A stretch of DNA of 64,000 bases. It comes from Ctena decussata. Its lineage: Eukaryota; Mollusca; Bivalvia; Lucinida; Lucinidae. Positions 22,686-33,648 of the stretch are shown piece after piece. Where the stretch lies: contig OZ022510.1 of NCBI GenBank assembly GCA_963989385.1, positions 33,857,448 through 33,921,447 on the forward strand. Direction: 5' to 3'. The position numbers and the translations under genes were made by a program. The notes under the pieces were generated by a model, which saw only the letters and a list, made by a program, of their open reading frames with translations, was not told where the DNA came from and searched no databases. Position 1 is the first letter of the stretch, and each line of letters starts with the position of its first letter.

Positions 22686-23421
22686 GTTTGTGTTTGGTTG
22701 AAACTAACAGTGCATTTATACATACATCTTATGTATTGGGACCTAACGGCCTAGCATGTGAACCATTTGGTTTAATACCATAAATTATGTATGTATTGGG
22801 ACACCTACATTATATTAGTGGATTAATATGTATGGGTAAACTGCTACATTTTTTCGGAGGTGACCTCTGGGGCTTCCCGTTTTCTTACATGAGCGCTGAA
22901 ACCTATCCGAAAAAAAGGTCTACTTTTAAAGGAAAGAATTTGCTCCAAGGGAAGCAAATTCTTTTCTTTAAGAGTTGACCCCCATAGAGAAGGGAAGCAA
23001 AAAATGAAAGTGGCAGAGTTGCTTCCCTTAAAAGTGTACCCATTTGCCTTTTCTTATGGTAATTGTGATATTTTATAAATAACCTAAATTTCTGTAAAAA
23101 TTCTAAATATTGGGACACCAAAAATAATTACCATTATTGTCCTAAACTTGGAACAGTTTGGTTTTACAGTGCAGTGATGTGTCCAAAAATGCAAATGGGA
23201 TGGCAAATAGTGTAAACCATGATCAGACTCTCCTTGAGGAGCAGTCTGATCTGGGTTTACATTATGTGCTCAGACCTACATGTAACTGTCCCAATATATA
23301 GTGGTTTTACTGTAAACTGCAGCCTCACAAAATATTCGCATAGCCAACTAACTGTCGGTTGCTATGGTTACATGTATAATCCATCATACACCCACCACTA
23401 GCGCTTATACAATGTTTTCAG

Positions 23422-23569
23422 TTGCCAGAAAGTTGGCATGAGAGGTTGAAGGTTACTCTTGAAATATCCAACACTTATCAACCACTGTATCCATTCTGGA
23501 TTACCATCCTCTCTCCCATGCTTGTGGTTAACCGTGCAAGCACATTGAAGGAGGTTTTGAAAACCACAG
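23422..23569 (+). CDS. CYP4F-like: P450 exon 2, version b
   Basis: GTTTTCAG precedes and GTTTGT follows; 148 nt, phase 0 to 1. It begins LPESWHERLKVTLEISN and ends VNRASTLKEVLKTT. It differs from version a at about nine residues, mostly conservative (V/I, F/L), with TFFSPV replaced by TILSPM. The close match and 0.9-kb spacing point to a fairly recent tandem duplication. The frame stays open past the donor for a while but without P450 similarity. Confidence 0.9.
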
Positions 23570-23825
23570 GTTTGTCTGAAAAAATTAGCGAAGATTCTGA
23601 TCTGGCTGCAGCTACCATATTGTGCAGGTTGATCAAAATCTTCTGGTTGCATGTGCCATATTGCATCTTTCAGTACTGGTGTTTAGTTAAATTTTTATTA
23701 TGAACAGAAATACTGTGAATAACAAAAGTTTTATTTTGCATAACTTGTTCTGTATTTCTTCTAATAAACATGCGGTGGGCTTTGCATTTCACAGGCCGAA
23801 TAAATGGCAAGCTTGAGAAAACATC

Positions 23826-24072
23826 TGGGCCCAGTTGTTCAAAGCATTATTAGCTTAAATTAGTTGTTAGGGAAGGTTTCATTAAGTCTTACTGTACTCA
23901 TGAAATCAGTTAATTGAGGTAACATTTTTGCTGAAAATATTAGAGAGGCTTTTGCATCGCAAAAGTTCCTCATATTTTTTTCAGCAAAAATGGCAGTGTT
24001 TTTGCGTACCATACATTTGAAATTTTAGCGTCTCATTAAATAACGACGTCATTTGTTTTGAACTAGTGGACT
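23826..24072. repeat. Short element with CTGGGCCCAGTTGTTCAAAG end
   Basis: The left end matches the 18865 inverted repeat. The right end, TTTTGAACTAGTGGACTCCC, is a weak mirror. An internal hairpin (GCTGAAAATATTAGAGAGGC / CTCATATTTTTTTCAGC) lies at about 23930-23985. Confidence 0.45.
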
Positions 24073-24101
24073 CCCAAGGAATAATTTACAAGTGTTGGAA
24101 G

Positions 24102-25005
24102 CAGGGCTACAGAAATCTGATTTTTTGTCGGTCCGGACCGATTTTGAGTTCGAAAAACCAATTCAGTTGGCATAAGGCACTTTTTTTTCGGTCCGAAAAA
24201 ACACGATTTGCGATGTATGATGACATAATTACCTGGATTTTAGCCATGTGTCATATTATTAATCCAATAATCACGCAATGCTGTCAAAAGTTATCACAGA
24301 TAAACAAAGTGTTGATTGTCTTGCCAAGGTGTGAATACTACTGAATTTCAGAAATCTTCGATAATTAGCACGTGTCACAATTTTGGCCAGCGGCGAAGGT
24401 TTTGCACAACTCGTAATACACACATACACGTGCCGATGCACGGAAAAAGGCTGTGCAACGTAAGGTTACTGACTATTGTATACTTTCAAAGATAGCATAA
24501 GGAAAGAATTTGACTTGCAAAAAAGAACATTTAAACTGGACTTGATTATGTGTAGTCTGGTCAGAGTTTTTTTTTAGCCGACGTCATTTCTCGCGCAGAA
24601 TTTTTTTTTTTTAAGGTACCTTTTTTGCAAGTATATGAGTATTCATATTTCAAGGGAATTAACTCGAATACAGTAAAATACGTCAATCGAGATACTTCGG
24701 CCAATTCCGTAAATGAAGATCGGCGAGGATGTCCGATTGGTCAACATGTGTACTTTCACTTTCGGTCTGACTGTCTCTGCGCTTTAAAGCGCATTTTTAC
24801 ACGATAAGTAAGAACATGTGGACTAAATGGCTACTTCAGCGATGACATCAGCGTTATAACGGCGCTCCAGTGTAGTCATTGGTTTTCGTGACTTTTTGGA
24901 ATTGTTGAATACACAGTGTAGTCATTAGTTTTCGTGTCTATTTTGGATTCGTATGACGTCATCGGAGGTCGGACCGATTTGGATTTCAAAATTTCTGTAG
25001 CCCTG
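24102..25005. mobile_element. hAT-like MITE, 904 bp, 8-bp target duplication
   Basis: CAGGGCTACAGAAAT at the left end is mirrored by ATTTCTGTAGCCCTG at the right. GTTGGAAG flanks both sides (24094-24101, 25006-25013). Subterminal inverted GGTCCGGACCGATTT / GGTCGGACCGATTT blocks are present. It has no transposase. A second insertion of the family is at 60447-60894. Confidence 0.92.
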
Positions 25006-25269
25006 GTTGGAAGCCTAGTTCCAATCTTGAAGATACTTGGCCATTTCTTTCCACCGAAATTGTAAGGGGGTGCTTATTAGAGAGGGTGTTTTTATTGGAA
25101 GAAATGCATTACATGTATTATGAATACATATATATTTGTTCCAGGGCTGTGGAAGCAACACGGTTTTGTTTACGTAACCGTCACATGTAAATGATCATTC
25201 CGCTTGTCCAAACAAAATGGTACTGATATGTCCAAAACAAGCAAAATATGATAAGCAGCAGCCACAGCC

Positions 25270-25889
25270 ATATCAGCATTAATACAGAATCTTGACATGC
25301 AATGTCTGAATGTCATGATTCTGTATCAATGTCATGCAATGTTATGATTCTGTATCAATGTCATGCAATGTCATGATTCTGTATCACTGTCATGCAATGT
25401 CATGATTCTGTATCAGTGTCATGCAATGTCATGATTCTGTATCACTGTCATGCAGTGTCATGATTCTGTATTAATGTCATGCAATGTCATGATTCTGTAT
25501 CACTGTCATGCAATGTCATGATTCTGTATTAATGTCATGCAATGTCATGATTCTGTATCAATGTCATGCAATGTCATGATTCTGTATCACTGTCATGCAA
25601 TGTCATGATTCTGTATCACTGTCATGCAGTGTCATGATTCTGTATCAATGTCATGCAGTGTCATGATTCTGTATCAATGTCATGCAGTGTCATGATTCTG
25701 TATCAATGTCATGCAATGTCATGATTCTGTATCACTGTCATGCAATGTCATGATTCTGTATCACTGTCATGCAGTGTCATGATTCTGTATTAATGTTGTG
25801 CAATGTCATGATTCTGTATCACTGTCATGCAATGTCATGATTCTGTATTAATGTCATGCAATGTCATGATTCTGTATTAATGCTGATAT
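25270..25889. repeat. 29-bp minisatellite framed by 22-bp inverted repeats
   Basis: About 20 copies of a unit of the form ATGATTCTGTATCA(A/C)TGTC + ATGCAATGTC fill the interval, with A/C and A/G variants shuffled between copies. The array is bounded by ATATCAGCATTAATACAGAA+TC (25270-25291) and its exact reverse complement (25868-25889). Units abut directly, with no unique spacers, so it is not CRISPR-like. Confidence 0.93.
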
Positions 25890-26044
25890 ACCTGTAAGTG
25901 CTAAACATAACTGTAGACATCTTCCCATACTTGAAGGTCCAGGACATGGAACTTTAAGTCCTCCCCTGTCCTGGGTGAAATGGGACAATAAAGTTAAAAT
26001 AGTTGAGCATATAATTATATGTACTTCCACAGCTCTGGTGTATA

Positions 26045-26597
26045 CAGGGATACAGACTAGTGGCCCACTCGCCCACTGCGAGTAAAAAATCGAGTGGGCG
26101 CCTTAAATTAAAATGAAAGTCGCCCAGTTTGCGATCGTCAGCTGTTGGCGTGTGTCTGGCGTGTTTTCGGCATGGAGTAAAATCTGCCACCTCTAAGGGT
26201 ATTGCTAACTTCCGCGCCGATATAGGCTATGAATATTCGGTGTTCTGTCATACTTATGTGTTGGATTTTACTCACTATCGAGAAACAACATTGCCGCCTC
26301 CTCGAAATGGAAGATAGATTTGACAGCTGAAAATCTTAACCGTTTATAAATTTTTCGCACGTAATATAGCGATACATCTCTGGAATTTCACACCCGGTTA
26401 CTAAAAGGAAAGAAAACCATGAAGAAAGGAGGGTTTACTACAAAGCCTACGGAAATGGCGCAATTCTCGCGCAGATTCTGAATAAAAGATTCCAACGTTT
26501 TAAATGTGGGCCCCTAAATTTCTGGCTGGGCGACTAAGTTTCAGTTTTTAGGGGCCCAGCTTGCTCCTATGAAAAATGAGTTAGTCTTTATCCCTGG
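26045..26597. mobile_element. Probable hAT-like element with CAGGGATA ends
   Basis: CAGGGATACAGACTAG on the left is mirrored by TTAGTCTTTATCCCTG on the right (two mismatches). Subterminal GGGCGACT and GGGCCC words occur near the right end. GTATA flanks both sides, too short to fix the class. Confidence 0.6.
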
Positions 26598-26823
26598 TAT
26601 AGTTGTAGCATTAGTATACTAACCATCGTATATCTTGGCATTAGGTTCTCATAAATATTTATATGGAATTGGACATACACATGGTTTGCTATTCTCTATA
26701 CTTATCTTTTTCCACAGAGAGCAGGAATAGTTTTTTCAAAAATTTATAAAAAAAAGTGTTTGGTACCAGCCCCACCACATACCAGTCCTTAGAATTCAGT
26801 CACTCACTAAATGGACCAAGGTA

Positions 26824-27036
26824 GGGTCAAGTCATGTAAGTTCGGACAGCAGGTAAATTCGGACATACCATTGCAAACAGTGAAAATCCAGATGAGACGG
26901 CTCATAATGAGCCGTCTCATCAGGATTTTCACTGTTTGCCCAGTTATTTTTGTTTTAATTCCAAACAACTGACATATAAAGGAAACAGTGTCACTGTCCG
27001 AATTTACCTGCTGTCCAAATTTAGCTGACTTGACCC
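26824..27036. mobile_element. TA-flanked MITE abutting exon 2c
   Basis: GGGTCAAGTCATGTAAGTTC, GACAGCAGGTAAATTCGGAC on the left is mirrored by GTCCGAATTTACCTGCTGTC and TGACTTGACCC on the right, with TA at both edges. The centre is a second palindrome, GATGAGACGGCTCATAATGA..., bounded by CAAACAGTG. The right end is only 11 bp from exon 2c. A related copy lies at 44711-45103. Confidence 0.85.
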
Positions 27037-27047
27037 TAATATTTCAG

Positions 27048-27195
27048 ATGCCAGAGAGTGGAGATGAGCGACTGAAGTTTGCATTTGACAATTGTAACAA
27101 GTACCAACCACTCCATGTTTTCTGGGCTACGTTCTGGTGGCCCGTTCTTGTCTGCACCCATGCAAGCACTGCAAAAGCTATGTTGAAAACAACAG
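27048..27195 (+). CDS. CYP4F-like: P450 exon 2, version c
   Basis: ATATTTCAG precedes and GTTTGT follows; 148 nt, phase 0 to 1. It begins MPESGDERLKFAFDNCNKYQ and ends VCTHASTAKAMLKTT. With version d it forms a second subgroup marked by TFWWPVLVC/SFWWPVLVC in place of the FSPVLVV of a and b. Unusually, the MITE ending at 27036 leaves only 11 bp of non-element sequence before the exon, so the branch point and most of the pyrimidine tract would come from the element. Confidence 0.88.
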
Positions 27196-27450
27196 GTTTG
27201 TTACACAAAAACTATAAAACACTAGAACTGTTGTTGTTTCTCCACTGTGACTTATTTGTAGTGGTGTTTAAAAAAACTAAAACTTGTTTTCCTCTCTTTT
27301 GACATGTACATGTAATGGTGTATAGAAAAATTAGAATCTCCTCTGTGACTTATAATGATTATATGTAATGCTGTATTATACAAAACATAGAACACACTAG
27401 AACTGGGTTTTCGGCTCCCTGTACATCATCCATAGCGCAGATTATATTTT

Positions 27451-29280
27451 TAGCTCACCTGAGCCATAGGCTCAGGGTGAGCTATTGTGATCACCCAGTG
27501 TCCGTCGTCCATCGTGTGTTGTGCGTCGTCAACAATTGGCTTTAAATGACATCTTCTCTGAAACCGCTAGGCCTAGAGCTTTGATATTTGGTATGAAGCA
27601 TTGTCTAGTGGACCTCTACCAAGTTTGTTCAAATGGTGGCCCCAGGGTTCAAAATGGCCCCAGGGCAGGGGTTCTTGGGTTCGAAACTAAAATATACTTA
27701 AAAATCTTCTTCACCAGAACTGCTTGGCTCAGATGCTTGAAATTTGGTTTATAGCATTGCCTGCTGGTCCTCTACCAAGTTTGTTCAAATGGTGGCCCCA
27801 GAGTCCAAAATGGCCCTGGAGCAGGGGTTCAGAACTAAAATATACTTCTCCTCCATCACTGCTTGGCTCAGATGCTTGAAATTTGGTATGTAGCATTGCC
27901 TAGTAGTCCTCTACCAAGTTTGTTCAAATGATGACCCCAGAGTCCAAAATGACCCTTAGGCAGGGGGTCTTGGGTTCGAAACTAAAATATACTTAAAAAT
28001 CTTCTTCACCAGAACTGCATGGCTCAGATGCTTGAAATTCGGTATGTAGCATTGCCTAGTGGTCCTCTACCAAGTTTGTTCAAATGGTGGCCCCAGGGTT
28101 CAAAATGGCCCCGGGGCTGGGAGTCCCAGATTTGAACCATAGAAATACATAGAAAAATATTCAAAAGTCTTCTTCTCCAGAACCGCACTGCTCTGATGCT
28201 TGAAATTTGGTTTGTAGCATTGCCTAACAGTCCTTTACCAATTTTGTTCAAATGATGGCCCCAGGGTCCAATATGGCCCTGGGGCAGGGAGTCCAAGGTT
28301 TGAACCATAGAAATGCAAAGAAAATATTCAAAAATCTTCTTCTTCAGAACTGCAAGGCTTAGATGCTTGAAATTTGGTATTTAGCATTGCCTGGTAGTCC
28401 TTTACCAAGTTTGTTCAAATGGTTGCCCACGGGTCCAAAATGGCCCCATGGCAGGGAGTTCAAGGTTTGAACCATAGAAATACATAGAAAAATATTCAAA
28501 AGTCTTCTTCTTCAGAACGATTTGGCTCAGATGCTTGAAATTTGGTATGTAGCATTGCCTAGTGTCCTCTACCAAGTTTGTTCAGATGATGACCCCAGGG
28601 TCCAAAATGGCCCTGACCCAGGGGTCCTGGGTTTGAACCTTAGAAATACATAGAAAAACATTTAGAAATCTTCTTCTTCAGAACCATTTGGCTCAGGTGC
28701 TTGAAATTTGGTATGATGCATTACCTGGTGGACTCCTACAAAGTTTGTGTAAATGGTGCCCCTCGGATCCAAAATGGCCCTGGGGCAGGGAGTCTTGGGT
28801 TCGAAATTAAAATGTACTTAAAAAACTTCTTCTCCAGAACCCCTTAGTGCAGATGCTTGAAATTTGGTATGATTCATTGCCTAGTGGTCCTATACCAAGG
28901 TTGTTCAAATGATGGCGCCATGGTCAAAAATGGCCCCCCTCCAGGGGGCCCTGGGTTTGAACCATAGAAATACATAGAAAAATATTCAAAAGTCTTCTTC
29001 TTCAGAATCACTTGGCTCAGACCCTTGAAATTAAGTATGTAGCATTGCCTAGTGTTTTTTTACCAAGATTAGTCAAATGATGGCCCCCTGGTTCAAAATG
29101 GCCCCCAGGCGGTCCTGGGTTTGAACCATAGCAATACATAGAAAAATATTCAAAAATCTTCTTGTTCAGAACCATTTGGAAATGGTTGCAAACTATCAAG
29201 TTTGTTCAAATGATGACCCTAGTTTGACCTTTGACCTTTTTGCTCAGGTGAGCGAATCAGGGCCTCTTGGCCCTCTTGTA
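27451..29280 (+). mobile_element. AGCTCACCTGAGC-headed tandem-repeat element
   Basis: It begins TAGCTCACCTGAGCCATAGG with a short hairpin, then a GTCCGTCGTCC run. About ten imperfect units of 120-180 bp follow, with TTGAAATTTGGTATG.AGCATTG, CTACCAAGTTTGTTCAAATG and GGTCCAAAATGGCCC. It closes with GCTCAGGTGAGCGAATCAGG and GGCCTCTTGGCCCTC. Short open frames within it are not genes. It occupies the intron between exon 2c and exon 2d. Confidence 0.8.
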
Positions 29281-29685
29281 TTTTCATCCTTTGAGATCAG
29301 AGGATATATTCTGAGATATCTAAAATTTTAGATTGGTTTGAGACTCTTGTTCTAGATCATCGTCTTTTATATTGTTTGGACCCTTTTTGACATTAATCAG
29401 TCTTTGAATTGACTGCCAATTAAAATTAAGAATAGACTGCCAAATGAAAATAAAGAAATTACTGCATGCTTTTCTCTGGTTTCATCACCAGTTATTGTTC
29501 TGGTCACTGATGAGGCTTTATTAGCTGAAAATACGTAGAAAATATTTTCTTTCACCTTAATTTTCACAATCTGTGTGCATTTGTGAAGTTTCGTGAAAAT
29601 TTTTCGAAATGGTCAGAGCTCTAGATAAGAGGGGTATTTGATGATAATTGACAGATAATTTTTTTATTTCTCGTTGAAACCATAT

Positions 29686-29752
29686 GTTGTGACCCTTCAT
29701 CTGAACCGTCTCGACGAGACGGTTCAGATGAGGGGTCACAACATATGTTTTA
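29686..29752. repeat. Hairpin repeat, ATATGTTGTGACCC family
   Basis: ATGTTGTGACCCTTCATCTG is mirrored around CGTCTCGACGAGACG. Relatives lie at 32425-32508, 35444-35515 and 36015-36086, differing in the central stem. Confidence 0.8.
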
Positions 29753-30012
29753 ATTCAGTATTAACAAAAATTATCCCTAATTATCTCCAAATACTCCCTC
29801 TTATCTAGAGCTCTGAATGGTACTGGCCTTAATTAGTGCAGGGAACAATCACAAGACTGGAGAATGGTCAGTTCAGAAGTTGATAAATTTCTCTTTTATT
29901 TGGGAAAGTGAGCCACTTGGGATAAGTCATCAGGAGAATTAAACTGAACTGAACTGAACTGAAAGAGTTAAATCATTTACAACAGTTTCTAAATTCAGAG
30001 TAATGTTTACAG

Positions 30013-30160
30013 ATGCCAGAAAATGGACACGAGCGACTGAAGTTTGCTTTTGAAAATAGTAACAAGTACCAACCCATGTATGTTTTCTGGGCCTCATTCT
30101 GGTGGCCTGTCCTTGTCTGCAGCCATCCAAGCACCGTGAAAGCTATGTTGAAAACTGCAG
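30013..30160 (+). CDS. CYP4F-like: P450 exon 2, version d
   Basis: TTTACAG precedes and GTTTGT follows; 148 nt, phase 0 to 1. It begins MPENGHERLKFAFENSNKYQ and ends VCSHPSTVKAMLKTA, so its split codon joins exon 3 as in the other versions. It is close to version c. The CAG is preceded by a weak pyrimidine stretch (TAATGTTTACAG). Confidence 0.88.
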
Positions 30161-30369
30161 GTTTGTTGAGGAAAAATGCTGCAAAATAAATCTGGTCATC
30201 CCTTTCACCTGATTCTGAATAGCTCCCTTGCAATTGCTTTGCCTAATCTTATGCTTTTTGATGATGCTTCTATAAAAATTAAAAAAATTGGTCATCTAAG
30301 ATGATAATCGTAATTGCCCTAAAAATAGAGTACTGGTTTTACAATGCAGTAATGCGTCCAAAAATACAG

Positions 30370-30455
30370 TTCCAATGGCAGACAGTGTAGACCCTGATCA
30401 GACTGCTCCTGTGGGAGCAGTCTGATCTAGGTCTGCACTGTTTGCCCAGACCTGT
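30370..30455. repeat. GCAAACAGTG-type short hairpin MITE
   Basis: CAGACAGTGTAGACCCTGAT, CAGACTGCTCCTGTGGGAGC and the mirrored right arm ending CTGCACTGTTTGCC. Similar hairpins lie near 22050-22160, 23205-23290, 31700-31765, 33812-33886, 36340-36425, 37625-37705, 41615-41680, 44760-44826 and 62530-62592, with two central-stem types (AGACTGCTCC and GACGGCTCAT). Confidence 0.8.
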
Positions 30456-30940
30456 CTGTCCATATAAATAGAATTTTTACGCAATATTTTCTGTTGGCAC
30501 CAGAGCTCTAGATAGGGTCTCAGTTTATTGAGAACATAGACACTATTCTTTTGAGACCCTCCCCAAGACCTTTTTATGGACACTTGAGAAAAACATAAAA
30601 AATAAACCCCAAAAAATCCCCACTTTACTTCCATACTTGCCTAGAGCAGTGGTTTTGTGCTGTGTTATCACGTATTTGTTTCTTTTCACACCCTGTCAGT
30701 AGTGATGTAAAGCAAGTCATAGAAAAATAGTTGTCCAGCAAAAATAAAGGAACGCTTAAAAGGCTGTGAGCAAACGATATTTGAATTTTCCATAGTTGAC
30801 TCTCGTGCCTTTGAATTTGGACTTGGCAGTAATTGACAAAAAAACAACAACAAAAATGAAGGTAAACATTGTAGACCCTAATCAGACTGAGTCGAGACTC
30901 CTCTGGAGCAGTCTCATCTGAATCTTTCCAAAACATAACC

Positions 30941-31184
30941 TGAGCCTCGATGCGAGAAAACCAACAAAGTGGAATATGCACCAAGCAAGCACTCAGATCA
31001 GCCTGGACAGCCACCTTAAGTCTAATCAGAGTGTTTGCTGTTGGCATGGAGTTAGCATTGACCCTTAGCTACCCTTAAAAATAACACCGCAAAGACTCTG
31101 ATCAGACTGGACAGATGCCTTGGCTGATCTGAGTCTTCGCTGGTTGCAGATGTCACTTTGGTTTTATTGTGTCGAAGCTCACCT
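30941..31184. mobile_element. Palindromic MITE, GAGCCGCGACACGAG family
   Basis: Diverged copy: CCTGAGCCTCGATGCGAGAA at the left, GTGTCGAAGCTCACCTG at the right, with the shared CAGATCAGCCTGGACAG and GGCTGATCTGAGTCTTCGCT inner arms. Confidence 0.7.
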
Positions 31185-31189
31185 GTTAC

Positions 31190-32230
31190 CTGTAGCAGGT
31201 TGGTGGTTAGAAGCCAGTATTTAGACCAAGAAAAGTTATATTTATAGCATCATTCTGTGTAGTGAATTGTTGCAGATGCACTTACATAGTTTCAGAGTTG
31301 TTTATCAGATCTGCAGCAAATTTTACTGTAATTTGAATATTTATAAATCTGCTTTTAGCATCATTTCAACATTTTATAAGGCTTCATTGTCTTTTGAAAG
31401 GAATGATACAAAAACAACTCAATGAAGTAAATGCTAAAAGTCACTTAATTTTTGTAATAAATACGATTTTGAACATTCATATAGAGGTGATGGTTACACC
31501 ATATTTTCTTTGACTTGCTTTATTCTGTTCACTTTTGCTTATGTTATAAGTGCTAACATTATGGCAATTATATTATGCTCCAATATCGGTTGGTGTCAGT
31601 TAGCCCTTAAAGCACAAAAAAAGTGAATACGTAGGTCGGTAAAATTTCAAGAATATGTTTTATCCAAGCTGTATGACATTGAAAATTCAAAGATTAGAGA
31701 GCAAACAGTGTAGATCCAGAGAAGGCGGCTCATTATGAGCCGCCTCATCTGGATGTACAGTGTTTGCAAATTCAACTACATGTATTTTCATATTTTTGTG
31801 CTTTAAAAGTGTTTAAATTTTAGATAGATATTACTGTGTTTGCTGGTGTACCTTCCACTTTGTATGATTTGTGCTTTCTGTATCGCTTGATCAAGTATAC
31901 ATATTTATTTGGTTATAAGGCAAGGATTTAAACCTTCCAGAACAACCTTATAAGATGGATCTAGATTTTTTGGATTGTTTGGAGGGAAAGATGAATCTAG
32001 ATTTTGATTTTTGAGGATTATTTGAAAGGGAATAAACATCTTATATCAGAAGTATACACAGATTTAGATATTTTGGGGTCAGTATGGAGGGTGGAAACCC
32101 CATCTTTTAACCAAATAAATATGCTAAGTGGTGGTGTTCTACAATGCTTGGATTCTTTTTGCCTAATTTGGATTGAGTTTCTAAGAGAAATGGGAGCTGG
32201 AAAATGGGGAGATTACCTTGATGGAAAATA
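31190..32230. other. Intronic sequence, little recognised
   Basis: AT-rich intron between exon 2d and exon 2e. Apart from the hairpin MITE at about 31700-31765 I see no gene or clear element. Confidence 0.5.
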
Positions 32231-32239
32231 TGATAACAG

Positions 32240-32663
32240 GTAATGATCTTGTCATCTTACCCAGATCAACTTTGAGTCTTTTCTCAATGGAACCAGTGTG
32301 AGAAAAAACTTCGATTAAATTTCTAAAAAAAATGGTTGTAGGAAAATGGGAAGATAAGATAATCATGAGCAGTGCTCCAGATAAGAAGGGGTGACAAGAG
32401 ATAATTTAGGGATAATTATCCATATTTCTCCACAAAAACATATTTTTCTACCCATCATTAGAACCATCTCATCGAGACGGTTCTAATGAGGGGTCACAAC
32501 ATATGTTTTCATAGAGAAGAAAAATTGTCTTTGAATTATCCTCAATACCCCCTCTTATCCCGAGCTCTGAAGCATGAGAGAAGAAAACCAAAGATAAACC
32601 GATCCTTGCCATGTTTTCTTGACCATATCTGAGCATGACTTTGCTGGGACATTCCCTTGAAAG
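32240..32663 (-). pseudogene. Two inverted half-copies of exon 2e type
   Basis: On the minus strand, CTTTCTTCCAG followed by LSRECPSKVMLRYGQENMAR starts at 32663. A second piece (SIEKRLKVDLGKMTRSLPV) lies at about 32310-32240. Both align with the first 20 codons of exon 2e (LPDGPSENRLKYGLENVNKN) and carry the same upstream TTCCCTTTCTTCCAG block. No donor follows. A hairpin repeat (32425-32508) separates them. Confidence 0.7.
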
Positions 32664-32744
32664 CTGGAAGAAAGGGAAGCAACCAGTTACAATTTCTAAG
32701 GGAAATTGAAGCTGTAAAATAGTGAGATTACATGGCAAGTATCA

Positions 32745-33505
32745 GTTTAAAAGCATAGTCATCCTATGGTCAACCATGGTTGGTAATTCTGACCATAGGC
32801 AAAAGCATAGTCAAACCATGGTTTGTAATTTTGACCATAGTCAGAAGCATAGTCAAACCATGGTCTACCATGATAGGAGTACTACAAATCAAGTATCTAC
32901 TGCAACCAATGTCCTTCTAAAGGCGATGAAAATTTGTTACGGTCAACTGTCAGATCAAATATTCCGCTGAAAAACTGACTCCTTTTTATTTAATTATAAC
33001 TGTATTAGAACCGCTCTGTTAAGGTCGCGGTAACTAGATTTGTGACGTCAGAGCCACACTGTACTCTGTAAACCTCGCGCTAACAAAGTGACCGCCGTGG
33101 AAGTCGTTAATAATGTAGCTGACAGGTACCGTTAACGATAAATTTTGTGACTAGGATCAACTGAGCCGACGTCTATGAAGAAATGACTTTGATCGACTGT
33201 CTTTTTATTATTTTGAGATAACGGAACGTTTCTGAACCTGCTCTTACAACGACAAGTTGCAGTAGTTGATTGACGCGTAGTAAATGTGACCATGGTCAAA
33301 TGTATGGTTAGTCATGGTCATATAAAAAACATGGTCAGCATGGTCTGGTCATATAAAAAGCATTGTCAGCATGGTATTATAAAAAAGAATGGGTCACCAT
33401 GATCACTTACCATGGTCCAAAGCATGGTTATTGCCAATGGTTCATCCATGGTTACACCATGTTGGAAATGGAGACCATGGTCCAAAGCATGGTTAACTAT
33501 GGTCA
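32745..33505. repeat. ACCATGGT-rich array split by a 400-bp element
   Basis: Left (32758-32870) and right (33288-33505) flanks are full of CCATGGTC, CATAGTCAAACCATGG and AGCATGGT words. Between them lies a block shared with 44277-44671. The simplest reading is one degenerate tandem array interrupted by an insertion. Confidence 0.65.
32876..33283 (+). mobile_element. Repeat element shared with intron 6 (copy 1)
   Basis: From GTACTAC to CGTAGTA this matches 44277-44671 closely. The first part has an open frame, VSTATNVLLKAMKICYGQL, which ends here at TGA after SDQIFR. The two copies differ mostly at third codon positions in that stretch. Protein identity is not recognised. Confidence 0.65.
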
Positions 33506-33648
33506 ACCTCAGTCATCATTTCATAGGGGTTAGTGACAGTAAACCCAAAGGATCCCTGTGACCCCTTATCTGGAGCACTGACGATGAGACTGTACTGAGC
33601 TGGGAAGCCTGTACAAAGAAATCTGTTGCATTCTTCCCTTTCTTCCAG

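Noticed and set aside
25270..25889. CRISPR-like array
   Set aside because: Repeats are contiguous with no unique spacers, and the genome is eukaryotic. It is a minisatellite.
30625..31047. 140-codon minus-strand frame
   Set aside because: It crosses a palindromic MITE and intron sequence, has no recognisable domain and is antisense to the P450 intron.
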